A stretch of 64,000 nt of DNA. Origin: Bactericera cockerelli (taxonomy: Eukaryota > Arthropoda > Insecta > Hemiptera > Triozidae). Positions 1-53,880 of the stretch are shown in pieces. The position numbers and the translations under genes are program-made. Every line of letters begins with the position of its first letter. Within the stretch, counting starts at the first letter, position 1. The notes below the pieces were generated by a model. It made no database searches. It worked only from the letters and a program-made list of their open reading frames with translations, and was not told the origin of the DNA. The stretch covers positions 24,215,035 to 24,279,034 of the forward strand of contig CM044958.1 of NCBI GenBank assembly GCA_024516035.1, given 5' to 3'.

Positions 1-799
1 TTAAGTGGGAATGGGCTCAAGGTGATGTTTTGTTTAGTACTCACAGGCGTCGCAGCCAAATGAAAGTTATCGCTTGACCATTATTGCAGAGGCCAAGTAA
101 ACTGTGTTTTACAACTGATGATTATTTTCTGAAGATAATACAAACTCAGACTATTATACAGGGACCTTCCTCCATTGATTGTACACCTATATTTCAAAAC
201 TCAAGCTACATAGTTAATTTCGCTTTAATGTGTGCTAGAAAACAGATTGGCATTTATTGTAATACTCACCATTCAAGTTTTGAAGATTTATATCACGGAG
301 ATTTCGGGCTAAATGCAGAGTGCATAAATTAGGAGCTCATAAGTTCTCTCAAGTTATACAGCTTGAGAGAATATCTGAATTCATGTATTCTGAATAAGGT
401 CAACATCTTCATGGTGATTGATGTGATCTGCAAAACTTGAAGTTGGGAGTATTATAAGAACTGGCATTTTTTTCTAGCTTTCTATCAAAGAAAAATTCAT
501 TTTGATATTTTGGTTCTGAAAATATAGGCATTTCAAAATGGTTCATAATCAATGGCGGACACTGTATAAATATGATTTAATAGAATTGCTATTTAAATCA
601 ATTGAAATTAATGATGGGATACAATTTTATCTATGACTGTGTAATTTCTATACAACATTTATCACTTTGTCTGGATATAGAGAGCATCCTAGAGAATCAG
701 AGAGAAAGATCGAGAGACTATCCTAGGGATTTAGGGAGCCTTCTGGACGACAGTTGAGGAGCATCCCAACAATCTCGTGTAGCTAGGAAGGGCTACTCA
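1..799 (-). other. 3' untranslated / 3' flank of the guanylyl cyclase gene
   Basis: This is AT-rich sequence downstream of the cyclase stop codon. On the minus strand an ATTAAA lies near 576-581 and an AATAAA at 253-258; either could be the polyadenylation signal. No coding or repeat structure was recognised. Confidence 0.4.
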
Positions 800-42457
<41,658 letters not shown>

Positions 42458-42484
42458 CTGAAGCACAACAGGAGGGGCGAGTTT

Positions 42485-42595
42485 ACATTAATAATAATAA
42501 TAATAATAACTCTTTATTGACAAGAATAATATTGACAAAGGGCGTGATTATTGCCTGAGGCAATCTCTGCCATCAAACCCAAATCTCTGCCTGAG
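42485..42595 (-). mobile_element. Retroposon tail ending in (ATT)n beside a splice acceptor
   Basis: The minus strand reads GGCAGAGATTGCCTCAGGCA, then CACGCCCTTTGTC and AATAAAGAGTTATTATTATT. It is related to the family D tails. Its end lies about 30 bp upstream of the acceptor of the cyclase exon at 42457, where the branch point would be expected. Confidence 0.6.
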
Positions 42596-42739
42596 GCATA
42601 CATTAATTTGATAAAGCATAGAATTTAAGAGTAGATAATAATAATATTCGCCTTATTTATACTGCCCGATAAGGACCATTAAAGTCCCATTATTCCAGCA
42701 AGCCCAAGACAAATTATTATGTGGTAAAAATCCCAAATG

Positions 42740-42930
42740 GGAGGATAACTTGTCATGTCCCGGCTGGGTTTCGAACCCACGACCTCTGGAACCTGTGGAT
42801 TCACAGAGTGCCGCCTTTACCACTGAGCTACCGGGACAGACCGGTAGCGAGGTCGTGGGGAGTAGCGCACTGGTCTGCACGGCGCCGGCGCGGCGGTGAA
42901 ATGAGTTCGATTCCCAGATCCCAGTCAGCA
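42740..42930. repeat. Two head-to-head tRNA-like SINE heads
   Basis: On the minus strand (42753-42838) GTCCCGGTAGCTCAGTGGTA opens a tRNA-like sequence whose 3' end, CCGGGAC, pairs with GTCCCGG and whose T loop is GGGTTCGAAACCC. On the plus strand 42862-42920 has GAGTAGCGCACTGGTCTGCA and a B box GAGTTCGATTCCC. The D and anticodon arms do not fold well, so these look like SINE heads and not tRNA genes. Confidence 0.5.
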
Positions 42931-43544
42931 TTGCAGAAATACCTCGTATGGAATCACAGTAGAAGTCCATTAGTCCGGCATCCAACAGTCCGCAATGCCC
43001 GATAGTCCGGCATCAATTCGGAAAATTGTATAAAAAAAAATTGGTTTTCTTCAAAAGTGTGTCTTTAAAGCAAATAAAAACGCTCGAGAGCTATTCGGAA
43101 GTTTTAGGGTTAGTTTGGGATCATCTGGAAGCATTCGATATTATTCGGAAACTGGCCGGCTAGTCTCAGCTGTCACAACAAATACAGGTTCAGTCCTTCA
43201 AAAGCCTTGGTCTACCAGAAGATACTAAAGCCATCCTTCTTTTGACAATTGCAAAGCCCACCCGCCATTAGATGAGTTAGTTTCTGGAAATATTGTTGCT
43301 ACTCCGCTCCCGCCTAACCTAACATCTCTGATTTGTTTTGCGGCAAAAGCCTAGACTAAAAGGAAGGGGTATCGCCTGATAGACCGGAATTTTCGGTAGT
43401 CCAGCACCGAGTCGGCCCCAAACGTGCCGAATTATCGGACTTCTACTGTACTAGAAACTCCCCCCTCCCCCCCCCCCAAAAAAAGGTCTCTACAACATGT
43501 TTTATTGTGGTTTCAGTATTGACATATCTCTCTTTCTCACTTGT

Positions 43545-43561
43545 TTTTCTTTCTTTCTCGT

Positions 43562-43614
<53 letters not shown>

Positions 43615-43735
43615 TCTACTATAATCTCTCTCTCTTTCTCTCTATCTTTCTCTCTTCTCTAATGTATATTTTCTTTGTATGTACATATATTCTCTCTAAT
43701 GTATATTCTCTCTCCTCTCTCCTCATTCTCTCTGA
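43545..43735. repeat. (CT)n-rich microsatellite
   Basis: Imperfect CT/TTTCTC repeats over about 190 bases. Confidence 0.9.
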
Positions 43736-44616
43736 GAATAGTAGGTAATGTTACGGAGTAGAAAAATGCTGTGAAATTTTGTCTCAAAAAGAGTGTGTAC
43801 GAGACATTAAGATTTTTAAGCTCTCTCTTTCGCAACAAAATGAGACATGAATTATCTGGCGAGAAGACAGGACAAGGAAGAGGGAAAGAAGATTTATATT
43901 GTGCGCGTACAGTAGAGACAGCGAACAGAAGGGCATGCGATAACACAAGACTTGGCAAAGTTGTCAAAATCTCTTTCTTCTTAGTAGACTCGTTAATGAG
44001 GGACGGAGAGTGGAGGGGAGGGGGGGGGCTTTTGATGAAGAAGATAGAGAAGGAGGAGGAGAGATAGAAGGAAGGGAGGGAGTATGGACAATAGAAACTG
44101 AGCATGAGTGAGGACATTGTGTGTTGCTGTCGCTACTACAGAGACAAGGGAAATGTATGTCGGCTAGTGAAGTTTGCATCTCTATGCCACCATAGGAGTA
44201 TTGCATCAAGGTGCCGCAAAATCAACTAGATATAAAATGTGAAAACTAGATTAAAAAAAAACGAGATAAAACTCTTCATACTTGAGAAAAACTTATGCGC
44301 CACCTGTTCATATGTAATAGAGAACTGATTATATTAGAAACCTCTTGTAATGGACTTCTTGCTCTGTTCCTAGGGTTCTAATATAATATAATTATCCAGG
44401 TTCGACTACATACACCCCTGATCACCTTACAGAGCCGCATTAGCATTGCTGGTACATGCATGAAGGTTCAATATTAAATCAATTCACTTGTTTCGTGCCC
44501 TCAGCGGCTTCACTTACATCCCCCCCTGTCTTCTACTTCTAGCAGTTACACTCTTCTTATTTTGCACTATACATTTTCTCTCGACTAGGATTTCATTTTC
44601 CTCTCTTTCGTGAGAG

Positions 44617-44619
44617 TGA

Positions 44620-44656
<37 letters not shown>

Positions 44657-44695
44657 GAGAGTGAGAGAGAGAAAGAGAGAGAGAGATATGAGAGT
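44617..44695. repeat. (GA)n microsatellite
   Basis: GAGA repeats interrupted by GAGTGAGAGA and ATATGAGAGTG units. Confidence 0.9.
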
Positions 44696-45206
44696 GAATT
44701 GAATTGAATTAAATTGAATAAAATGCTTGTTTATTTTTAATAATTAAATTACAATAAAAAATCTCCTAAGCTAATTCTAACTTATAATGGAGATTTGCTC
44801 CTCTCTTTTTAATGCCTAACTAACTTAAACTAATTTGTACTTAAAATTGGTATGATTAAAGTTGTTTTGAATACATACATAGTTTCATATCAATAGAAAA
44901 TCTGTTTTGGATGGAGTATTTTGCCGCAGTAGATATTAGTAATGCCACAAAGTAAAGTAGATTAAAGCCAAAATCGACATTTCATAATAAAGGTAAGATA
45001 TGAACATAATTAAATAGGTACGTAAGTAATATATAAGAGATAATAAAGTATCAAAATCTATAAATATAGACAGTACCCATTCCAAAATGAGGAAAAATAA
45101 AGATAAATTACACTTTATAAGTACAATTAGTAATAGATGTTCAATTTGTTCATATAGGTACATTCAATATATGTAGTTACATACAATGATATAGTTTCTC
45201 TTTGTA

Positions 45207-45509
45207 GTAGTCACTGTGGTAGAGCGAGTCAGCGCGCCAGGCACCGCACACACGGCGACCCGGGTTCGATTCCCAGCGGGGAAGAATTTTCTCCGCTCTG
45301 TACCCGGATGTTCGGGGTCCACCCACAGCTCGTGAGGAAAAATGAGCCGCTGCTTCACATTGAAGCAGCGACCAGTGGCAGAATCCTAGGCAAAAAAATA
45401 ATACAAAATATTGTAAATTAAAGTGGCAAAGTCCTACGATTCTACGCCACCCACCAAAACTGCGACAAAACACCACAAAGAAAAAGCATTATTATATTAT
45501 TATTATTAT
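45207..45509 (+). mobile_element. tRNA-derived SINE, family B, full length with 15-bp target duplication
   Basis: The tRNA-like head has A-box-like TGGTAGAGCGAGTCAGCGCG and B-box GGGTTCGATTCCC. The body is shared with 1320-1620 and 12901-13088, and the tail is (ATT)n. Target duplication tagtttctctttgta lies at 45192-45206 and 45510-45524. Confidence 0.92.
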
Positions 45510-45524
45510 TAGTTTCTCTTTGTA

Positions 45525-48500
45525 ATTGAACTTTCATCCATTCGACAATCTTTTTGATAATATGCTTTTCTTGATGTTCTTCTTTAAGGTGTATTTATTT
45601 TCTTCTTCCAGGAAATCTTCACAGTAGTTATTCAGAAGGGTGGGCATAACATAATCGAGTCTTCTCTGTCCATACTGGACTGTATATACACATGGTCTCC
45701 TGAATCTCTGTAATCTGAGTTCATAATTATGTTGAGTCATCTGGCGGAATTTTTGAGTGTGAGAGTGTGAGAGAGAGAGAGAAAGCAGGTACGACAGAGA
45801 GAAGCAAACGTAAGAAGAGAGGAATGTAAAGAGAGAGGGAGAACAAAATAAATAGAGGAAGATGGATAGGAAGAAACAGGGGGCTGAGAGGGAGTGTGCC
45901 AACTGCCATCAGTTGAGAGATTATTTGGACTCACTTGACAATTTTCCAAGTGTCTCTGCAGTCTTATTTTCCTAATTGAGTCGCATGGCGTTTTATACTT
46001 CCACCATTACGAGTATTTCCAGGCGGAATTTCATATTCTGTTCATGTTGCAAATATAATTTACAATAACCAACTAGTGTAGTAATATAACATGCATCAAT
46101 GAAATATAATTTAGAATAATAGGGTATGTATAGGAAATTGACCGAATTCTGTGGTAATTTACAGATCAAAAAATCTCCTGGAGTTTGTCAATTGCGTAGA
46201 AAGTCTGATCAGGGGTAAATACCAGTAACCAGTAAGGTTATCATGTAAACAAAGTAGTAAAACATGTTCTTAACAAAGAAGCAATAAATGTCTGGTTTTT
46301 ATAGGATAACGAATCAAATTGAATCAAACTGCCGTAAAACCTTCGACCAAGAGCATTATCGGATTCAAGCGACTGAAATTTACGGCCAAAAAAGTAGATG
46401 AAAGTGCAATAAAAAATTTATGTTTTGCCTTGAACTTCCCTGTAGTGTGAAGCCCTGAGCAACGGGACAGGAAGATTATCTCCCTCTTCTCTATAATCCA
46501 TACCTCTTTGTCTTTCACTTTTCTTTTCATCTTTCTTAGTATATTCCTATATTTTTTGCATTACCTATTACCTACTTATATTCTACTAGCGGGCTGCACC
46601 CACTAGTTTCGTTGGAATCCTTTGTGTAGTTTCTGAGATTTGCGCATTACTATAGTTGCTAGGTATAAAATTACAGACAGTAAGACTGACCTACGGACAG
46701 ACACATACATAGTGTGGTTCAGTAGGTTACGACATGACCAGAAATAAGGTTCTTTTGGGAGCAAAATTAATTTTATACAACAAAAAAAAACACCACACTT
46801 TCGATATCTAATCGATATTCTCTGAAGAAAAATCGAGCTAATGAAACAAAAAAATTGCTTGGTTTGATTTGATTATATCCATTTTCTGTACCTAATCTGC
46901 AATCTTTTCCTCTCTCTGCCTCTATTTAACCCTTTTCATTTGATGCTCTCATTTCTATACTTGCTACAAAAGCAATTAAAAACTTGACGTGTCAAACATA
47001 TTTTGAAGATTAATCGAGGAAAAATAAAAACTTTTTAATACTTGTATGAATTTTTCTTTTCTCTTTTCATGAAAAAATAATGGAAATTTCTGTTGTGAAT
47101 TCTAGTGAACATTTTGTATTAATCTGACTTTTTTTTTTTCTTTTAGGCGCTTTAACTCTGTTGGAGTTAAAAGACATTTAAAATTTATTATCTTTGTAAT
47201 GAAATTTAGTGATGGCTTACTGAAACTTTTTTAAGAGTGTTTTTTCAAGTTTTGATTTGGATGGATTCGTAACCATGTTCTCACCATGCTGGACATTACT
47301 TAACTTCATCAGTCATCGGAGAAGTATGAAAACCGGTGTGACCTGTCACTATCATCTCCGCTGGCAACAGAAATGCCAAGATCAGTCATGATGTTCAATA
47401 ATTATTTCATCTTTTATCTATATTATATTAATATAGAATTTTCAAAGTTTGCACAGGAAAAATAGATATCATTCCTGACTATTTCATAGACAGAGTATAA
47501 TATATTATGAGAATTTTTGAATTTAAAAAATGTCATATCGTGTAAGGTAAAATAAAAGTCAAATTATAAGAATGAGATACAATATGACAAGCCTGAGATA
47601 CATTATGAAAAGTAATGAGAAGATTATTTTATTTAGGTTTAGATTATTTGACACTGTTTGAGTAGCGACTAGAAAGAATAATCAAACACAGGTTTTCTCT
47701 TGGAGCTGCCAAGAATCTAAGTTCAAGTCAGAGAAAATAATTTTAATATTTTCTAGATGGAAAGTGCATAAAGTTTTTATGAGTTGACTTCTACCTCGAG
47801 TAGGGAATACTGAAATTATACCCTTCACTTTTACCGGTAAGAAGAGCGCTCTGAGTAATATAATTGTGTAACTGAGTCGTATATAAAGTTTTTCTTCAGT
47901 ATGTTCTCTCGTGTAAGATGTACCTTGGCATGTTCATGCACGTATACATAAAATATGTATGTCTCATTTTCTGGAATAGAATACATATACCTACCTATAT
48001 CATAATGCTCCAAGAAATATCTTGTGAGAATAAAATCTATATAGATACATAAAAAGGAATAACTGTCTGTTTAGTTGTGCTCCACGTATTTTCAGAATCA
48101 ACTTTGGGATTATATTATTTCAAGAGTACCAGAGTAGGTTTTTAACATGGAACCCTCTCAAATCCGAGTTAATTCTAATATGAAAGTAAGAGTTAAAGTT
48201 GTGCTGATTTTTTGCCATTCTCTTGTTCAATTATTTAAGAGATACGTCAGGGTGATACTGATTTTCGACAGAAGGAACTAAATATAAGATGTTTTTTTGT
48301 CCTATTCGCCTAGTAGGAGGGATTTATATTGAACCGAATTTCAATGGGATTTTTTGCAGCCCCTAACCCCCTCAATAACCTCTTCCCGGATTGTTATGTA
48401 ATGGAGAAACACCCTGTACAGAGATTATAATTATGAATAGAATGTAGGAATATACAAGTGTACATATTTATACATGTACGATTGTACGTGTTTGGTTAAT

Positions 48501-49384
48501 AATTTATTTATCTGAAAGCTAGGTCTATATGTATTGTATAGTAGGTACCTTTATAATTTTCTATGTAACATTGAAATTTTTGTATCAAATATAGGTAGGT
48601 ATAAACTACGGAAAACATGGAATATTTTGTGAGGATGAATGCCATTTGGAATTCTCGTACCTTTTAGTGAATTTGAAACAAGGTTTTCTTTTTTTGTGGT
48701 AGCGCATCAAATATTCATTTATGCTGTGCCAGAATCGTGTAATGTAGCGTACTGTACAGACTACACTGCTGCATTTCATCTTACTCTCTCTGCCATTTTT
48801 CTCTCGGGCTTCATTTATACAGGGTGCTACATAGACTTGCACTAATAAGATTGTAATCTTGTAAACTGACCACATTTTGTTTTCTCATTTTTAATTTTAA
48901 TTGTAGATTTTTTAATGGGAAGTAAAAATAATGACTACCGAATTTAATTTATATGGATGATACGTACAAGAGTATTTGTTTACCAAATAAATACTCGTAT
49001 ACATAAACATGGTAATTTTTTCCAAACCAGGGCGCACCAGTATAGATGCAATTTATTTTTCAATTGATTCAAGTAAAATATATCAGATAAATAGAACTAT
49101 TAATTCATACTAACACCCAGTATATGTTTTCAAGAAAAAATGTGAATTATAGTGGGATGAATATATTTTAGAAATTTTCCTTTTTATCTCAAAAGAACAT
49201 ATGGGTAATATGTCAAAGTTTTCTCATGCATTACTTCTTGATGGAGAGAACCTTTTCCTTTCTTTTTTAAATCATCCCTTAAAATATCAGCTGTAGATCG
49301 AAGAGAGTTTAACCTAAAGTATGAACTTTTAAATTTCATACTGAGACTCAAGGATGTCTTTCAGTTTAGTTTTTGCCTAACGTC
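45525..49384. other. AT-rich DNA with minor repeat fragments
   Basis: A fragment at 46586-46720 (ACTAGCGGGCTGCACCCACT) belongs to the 30461 repeat type. 48248-48416 is bounded by CAGGGTG and CACCCTG and could be a small inverted-repeat transposon. 48817-48830 again has TACAGGGTGCTAC. No gene is seen. Confidence 0.4.
48248..48416. mobile_element. Candidate CAGGGTG-ended miniature transposon
   Basis: The 169-bp segment starts CAGGGTG and ends CACCCTG, then TACAGAG. Only seven terminal bases are clearly inverted, so this is tentative. Confidence 0.3.
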
Positions 49385-49560
49385 TCTCTAACTTCTAGGT
49401 TGAATTACCCTCCGTTTAATGGGAACTCGCTAACCAGCTACCCTTATTAACCGCACCCAGCCTGGATTGGGTCAACAACAAGCATCACGAAGGTTCGAAT
49501 GACAGAATAAGAACAGGTCTATTCAACGTACCATTGCATCAACGATGGCCTTATCTTTCA
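49385..49560 (-). mobile_element. 5S-derived SINE, minus copy
   Basis: The minus strand reads GGTACGTTGAATAGACCTGT (like the 5' part of 5S rRNA), then CTTCGTGATGCTTG, CCCAATCCAGGCTGGGTGCG and TTAGAGAGACGTTAGG. The central 5S A-box region is deleted. Confidence 0.65.
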
Positions 49561-50117
49561 GTTTTGTTGTACGTATAACTACAAACTTTAGTGGTAGGTT
49601 TCTAAAAAAAGCTTACTCCTGGCAAACACGTGCCCACTCCTGAGGGATTAGACATCACTCCTGGTAATCCTGTCTCTTGTTATGCAGTTCCTCATCCGTA
49701 ATGCAATTATATTATTTCAGTTTTCCTCTAACTTTTGAAAAGCTCGTCTCGAAACTGACAAATCTTATCCACAGAAAAGTTTCGCAAGCTTTTTCAGCAC
49801 AAATTCTGGCATAACTGTACCATGAAAATTCCAACACATTTAGCATAAATTTTAAAATTGTTATATTTGAGACAATGTTACTACTTTTTTTTATATATAA
49901 AAATACGTTTTGACTGTTGAAACAAAATGATGAGATAACTTTTTCTCAAGCATAAGTACCTTTATTATGTACATACTTATAAATAAATTGGGATGGATAT
50001 ATTTGGAATATTTTAAAATGCATGTAATCACTGCATAATTGCATTCCAACAAAAACGATAAGGAAAAAAAGAATGTTATATCTTTTCAAGAACAGATAAA
50101 AATCTTGAATCTGTATA

Positions 50118-50480
50118 CAGGGTGATCGAAACCACCAAGCCACTATCTTTTTTTCTCGAGAACGGTTCGAGTTAGGATCTTGAAACAAAAAAATGTTTCC
50201 CATTATGAAGTCTACAGTTTTATGGGAAAATATTTTGAACCTGCGCCCACCGCCCTTAAGGCCGTTTTCAGGGGGGCACATGTCCGTTTCTCAATAATTT
50301 TAAAAAGAATGCATATTTTTTTAATTTACATTCAAAACATGCTAAGCAAGTAAAACAACAAAAAAAAATATTTCTTGGTTCGAGTCCCGAAAAAACATGT
50401 TTTTTAGAAGAAAATAGGCTCAGGTTGCGGAAGTCATTACGGGCACCCGGTAAACGTTGTAAAAAAACTAAAAATGTCAA
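50118..50480. repeat. Dispersed repeat starting TATACAGGGTGATC
   Basis: It begins TATACAGGGTGATCGAAACC and contains TCTCGAGAACGGTTCGAG and CGCCCTTAAGGCCGTTTTC. The left tip resembles the TATACAGGGTG tip of the 17488 element. The right end was not found. Confidence 0.35.
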
Positions 50481-52541
50481 AAAAGAATTTTTGCTGATTG
50501 CGAAGCTCTTCTCAAAGTCTCATTGAGAGGGAAGTGATAAGGAAAGGGAATGATTGGAAAGCACCACACATATTAATTTATACCTACTTACTAGTAGAGT
50601 TATACGTACCTTCTTACATGTATACCTACATTACCTACTTACAACAGTCTAGACTCTAGACTACACAATATAATATAAGAAGAAAAAAAATCGCTCTTAT
50701 AATATATTATTCATTTGTATTAACGCCGTGAAATTTACGGTATATGCAATGAGCTATATTTTAGAATTTTACAGTTTTTATTCAAGTACATCAATGACAA
50801 TCCTATTTGTCCGTTTATGAGCGAGAAACTTAAAAAAAAACAACTTTAAAAAATATCAAAAAATAGAGATTGATGTGTTTTGAGGAGGTCAAAACCATTT
50901 TGAGAGTATAAATAAAAATAAAATTAGATTATTGTATAATCTGGCATACAAAAAAGTTTACTTGTTCTTTTCTTGTGACAGGATTGTGTGAATTGATGAT
51001 AATACGAGGAGAAAGGAGAAAAACAGGAAGTGGGCGAAATGGAGAGAGATATACATGGGGAAGTTTGGCCCCAACTTCAGTGAGAACACAGATTTCCACT
51101 GAACTAAAATTGCTCGTCATTCTGTATCGACGAAAAAACAAGTTTTACGACACAGGAGACGAGCTGAAAAATATTCCAAGGAGATAATAATCCTCCGGGA
51201 AAAAATTCAAGGGTGAACGTTAAGAAGACTCAGAGAGAGAAAAGAGAGAATAGAGGAGAGAATCTATAACTTGTAATGTAGGAAAATAACATTAAGAAGA
51301 TTAGCCAAGTAGAAACAACATGTTGGAGACAAGAAGAAGTTGGGAGGAGATAGAGACAATGAGGAAAGAAATGAGAAGGAGCATATAGAAGAGAGATTAG
51401 ATGGAAGAAGGATTTAGGAAAACAGTCATTACTCCGACCCACTATTAAGAGGAATAAGACAGTTTACAACTATCAAATAATTCTCATTTTATGACTTCTG
51501 CTTTATTGTTCATTGTTTCTTCAGGACTCAGTATATTCACTAGTACATAATATATGTATTTACAAACAAATTGTGCGTTATTTCAAAAACTTCACAGTAA
51601 AGTATACAGAATATTTGAGAACTGATCTGATGAAAATTATATTTTTTAAAAAAAATCGTAATTTTTTAGTCATCACATTGTCAGAAAAGGAATTTTAAGT
51701 AACAAGATAAGAAATAAATTACTTTAAAATTAAAAAAAAAGATTGTGAAGAAGAAGTGTTAATGTAAAGGAAGCTGATAGCAACATGGTGCTTGCTTCAT
51801 ATTTAGCATAGAGGAAACAGCACACAATTAGCTCATGGCTGCACTGAAAATGATAGTAACAGAAGAAATGGAACTCAAATAAAAACATAAAAGAAGCCGA
51901 GAGACAGAAAGAAATGCGACATTTGGAATGTAGATGAGGGTGGTGAGGGGAGTAGATAAACCCTAAAGCCTACTTGAGGGATTTGAAAGAATGAAGAAAA
52001 GAAGGAAGACGCAAATACCCTGGAGTGGACTTGAGCTTAAGTCGATCCCGGAGAGAGAAAACTTAGGAACAGAGAAAGAATAGAATTCATGGAAAATGCC
52101 GAGAGTGGTTTTGATAGAGAAGAAGTATTATGAAAACCTGAATAGTTAAGCTAGTTGAGGCATACTTATTTTCTGAGGAAATGAAAAGGCAATATTGTGG
52201 GAGACTAAACTGCAAAGTGGTAAGTTTTGTACGTAGCTAATTTTGTTGGAAATCGTTCAGTTGTTTTCCAGACTAGTGCGTTGTCAAGACTAATAATTAG
52301 AAGACCGACATAAAACCAAAGTTGCTTAGAATATTTCGAGATGTTCATGTTTACTTCGATAAACATAATAAGGAAGTATGAAGTATATAATACCCTATTT
52401 GTAATTAAATTAAAGGAGTTGTATTATGTGATATGAGCCCACAAGGGATCTAGGATGGAGATTAGAAATTGAGGAATTGAAAATGAATAAGAAAAGAGAA
52501 ACAGAGTCTGGATGAGATAAGTAACATACGAAGAAAATTGA
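50481..52541. other. AT-rich and purine-rich DNA, nothing recognised
   Basis: 51170-51440 and 51890-52090 are GA-rich. No gene or repeat family is supported. Confidence 0.4.
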
Positions 52542-53000
52542 TAAGTGACATTATGAAGGGACTTGATAAGTGACATTATGAAGGAACTTGAAAAGTGACA
52601 ATATGAATGAACTGGACAAGTGATATTACGAAGGAACTTAATAGATGACATTATGAAGGAACTTGAAAAGTGACATTATGAAGGAACTGGATAATTGATT
52701 TTATGAAGGAACTTGATAGATGACATTATGAAGGAACTTGAAAAGTGACATTATGAAGGAACTGGAAAAGTGATTTTATGAAGAAACTTGATAGGTGAAA
52801 TATGAAGGAACTTGAAAAGTGACATTATGAAGGGATTTGATAAGTGACATTATGAAGGAACTTGAAAAGTGACATTATGAAGGAACTTGATAAATGACAT
52901 TATGAAGGAACTTGAAAAGTGAAAATATGAAGAAACTTGATAAGTTACATTATGAAGGAACTTGAAAAGTGACAATATGAAGAATCTTGATAAGTGCCTC
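52542..53000. repeat. 25-bp minisatellite, about 18 units
   Basis: The unit is close to GACATTATGAAGGAACTTG plus AAAAGT or ATAAGT. The AAAAGT / ATAAGT (or ATAGAT) forms often alternate, suggesting 50-bp dimers. Variants include ATTTTATGAAG and GAAGAAACTTG. Confidence 0.92.
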
Positions 53001-53114
53001 GTATAGTAAGGTCAGATGTCACAGAACGTATTGACCTCATTTCTTTTCGCACTTTTTGTTTCTCTCTCCCTTTCTTTTCCTTCTCTTTCCGCCCATATTC
53101 CGATTTCTTAAATT

Positions 53115-53258
53115 ATCTCTTACCTATGTCTCTCTCTCTCTGTCTTTCTATCTCTTTCTCTCTCTCTCTCCCTCTCTTTTCTCTCCCTCTCTCTCCCTCC
53201 CTCTCTCTCTCCCTCTCCCTCCTTCTCACTCTCTCTCTCTCTTTTCTCTCTCTCTTTT

Positions 53259-53344
<86 letters not shown>

Positions 53345-53372
53345 TCTCTCTCTCTCTTCTCTTCCTACTTGC
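53115..53372. repeat. (CT)n microsatellite
   Basis: About 258 bases of CT repeats, nearly pure at 53262-53340. It creates open frames of Ser/Leu on one strand and Arg/Glu on the other that are not genes. Confidence 0.95.
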
Positions 53373-53510
53373 GTCATACTTGTGGTCCTTGAGGATCCAT
53401 CAACATGAAACTGTTTTTGTCTCTTATTTCTTAATGGTACGGCTACATTTCGAAAATCATCTTTCGGAAACATAAAATATATACATTTTAACTATGTGTA
53501 CATGAGTAAG

Positions 53511-53880
53511 TTACATTTCAACGAAGTGGTCATCCCTCTCGATATAGGTGGTGATAGAGGGGATGATATTTTGTATGCCTGCCTCAAAAAATCTCCCGTT
53601 AGCTCCTGAGCCGACTTCTCTACGTCTTGCTTCATCTTCTTGTCGATTGAATACTTTTTCCTCCAATGTGCCTGCACCTTCAGGGTAGTGACCATGTGGT
53701 ATTCTGAAGGTACCAGACCAGGGGAATGTGCTGGGTGGTTCAAAACATTCAATCCAAACGAGTTCAGGAGTTGCTATGTAGCGTTCGCCGAGTGAGGTCT
53801 GGTATTATGGTGCAGCAGACAGCCTGTCTGTACCAGCATGCCCCTTCTTTTATGTTTTTAGTCTCCCAATATCGTTCTGT
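53511..53880 (-). pseudogene. mariner transposase C-terminal remnant
   Basis: The minus strand reads LLHHNTRPHSANAT (the mariner HDNARPH region with the second catalytic Asp replaced), a TAG stop at 53774-53776, then HPAHSPGLVPSEYH (the SPDLAPSDYH motif, again with the key Asp changed to Gly). After a frameshift near 53560 it ends in a DDHFVEM-like C-terminus at 53511. Upstream parts and inverted repeats were not found. Broken. Confidence 0.8.

Larger units (their letters stand above)
42990..45191. other. DNA with pyrimidine and purine microsatellites
   Basis: It contains (CT)n at 43545-43735 and (GA)n at 44617-44695. Near 42965-43030 and 43375-43445 runs of AGTCCGGCAT / AGTCCAGCAC wording suggest a dispersed repeat. 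No gene and no further cyclase exon was recognised. Confidence 0.4.

Noticed and set aside
42753..42838. Possible tRNA gene on the minus strand (GTCCCGG...CCGGGAC)
   Set aside because: The acceptor stem pairs, but the D and anticodon arms do not, and the region looks like a SINE head; kept only as a repeat.
45164..45476. Minus-strand frames of 64 and 99 residues
   Set aside because: They are antisense translations of the family B SINE.
52994..53475. Open frames of Ser/Leu or Arg/Glu repeats
   Set aside because: Produced by the (CT)n microsatellite.
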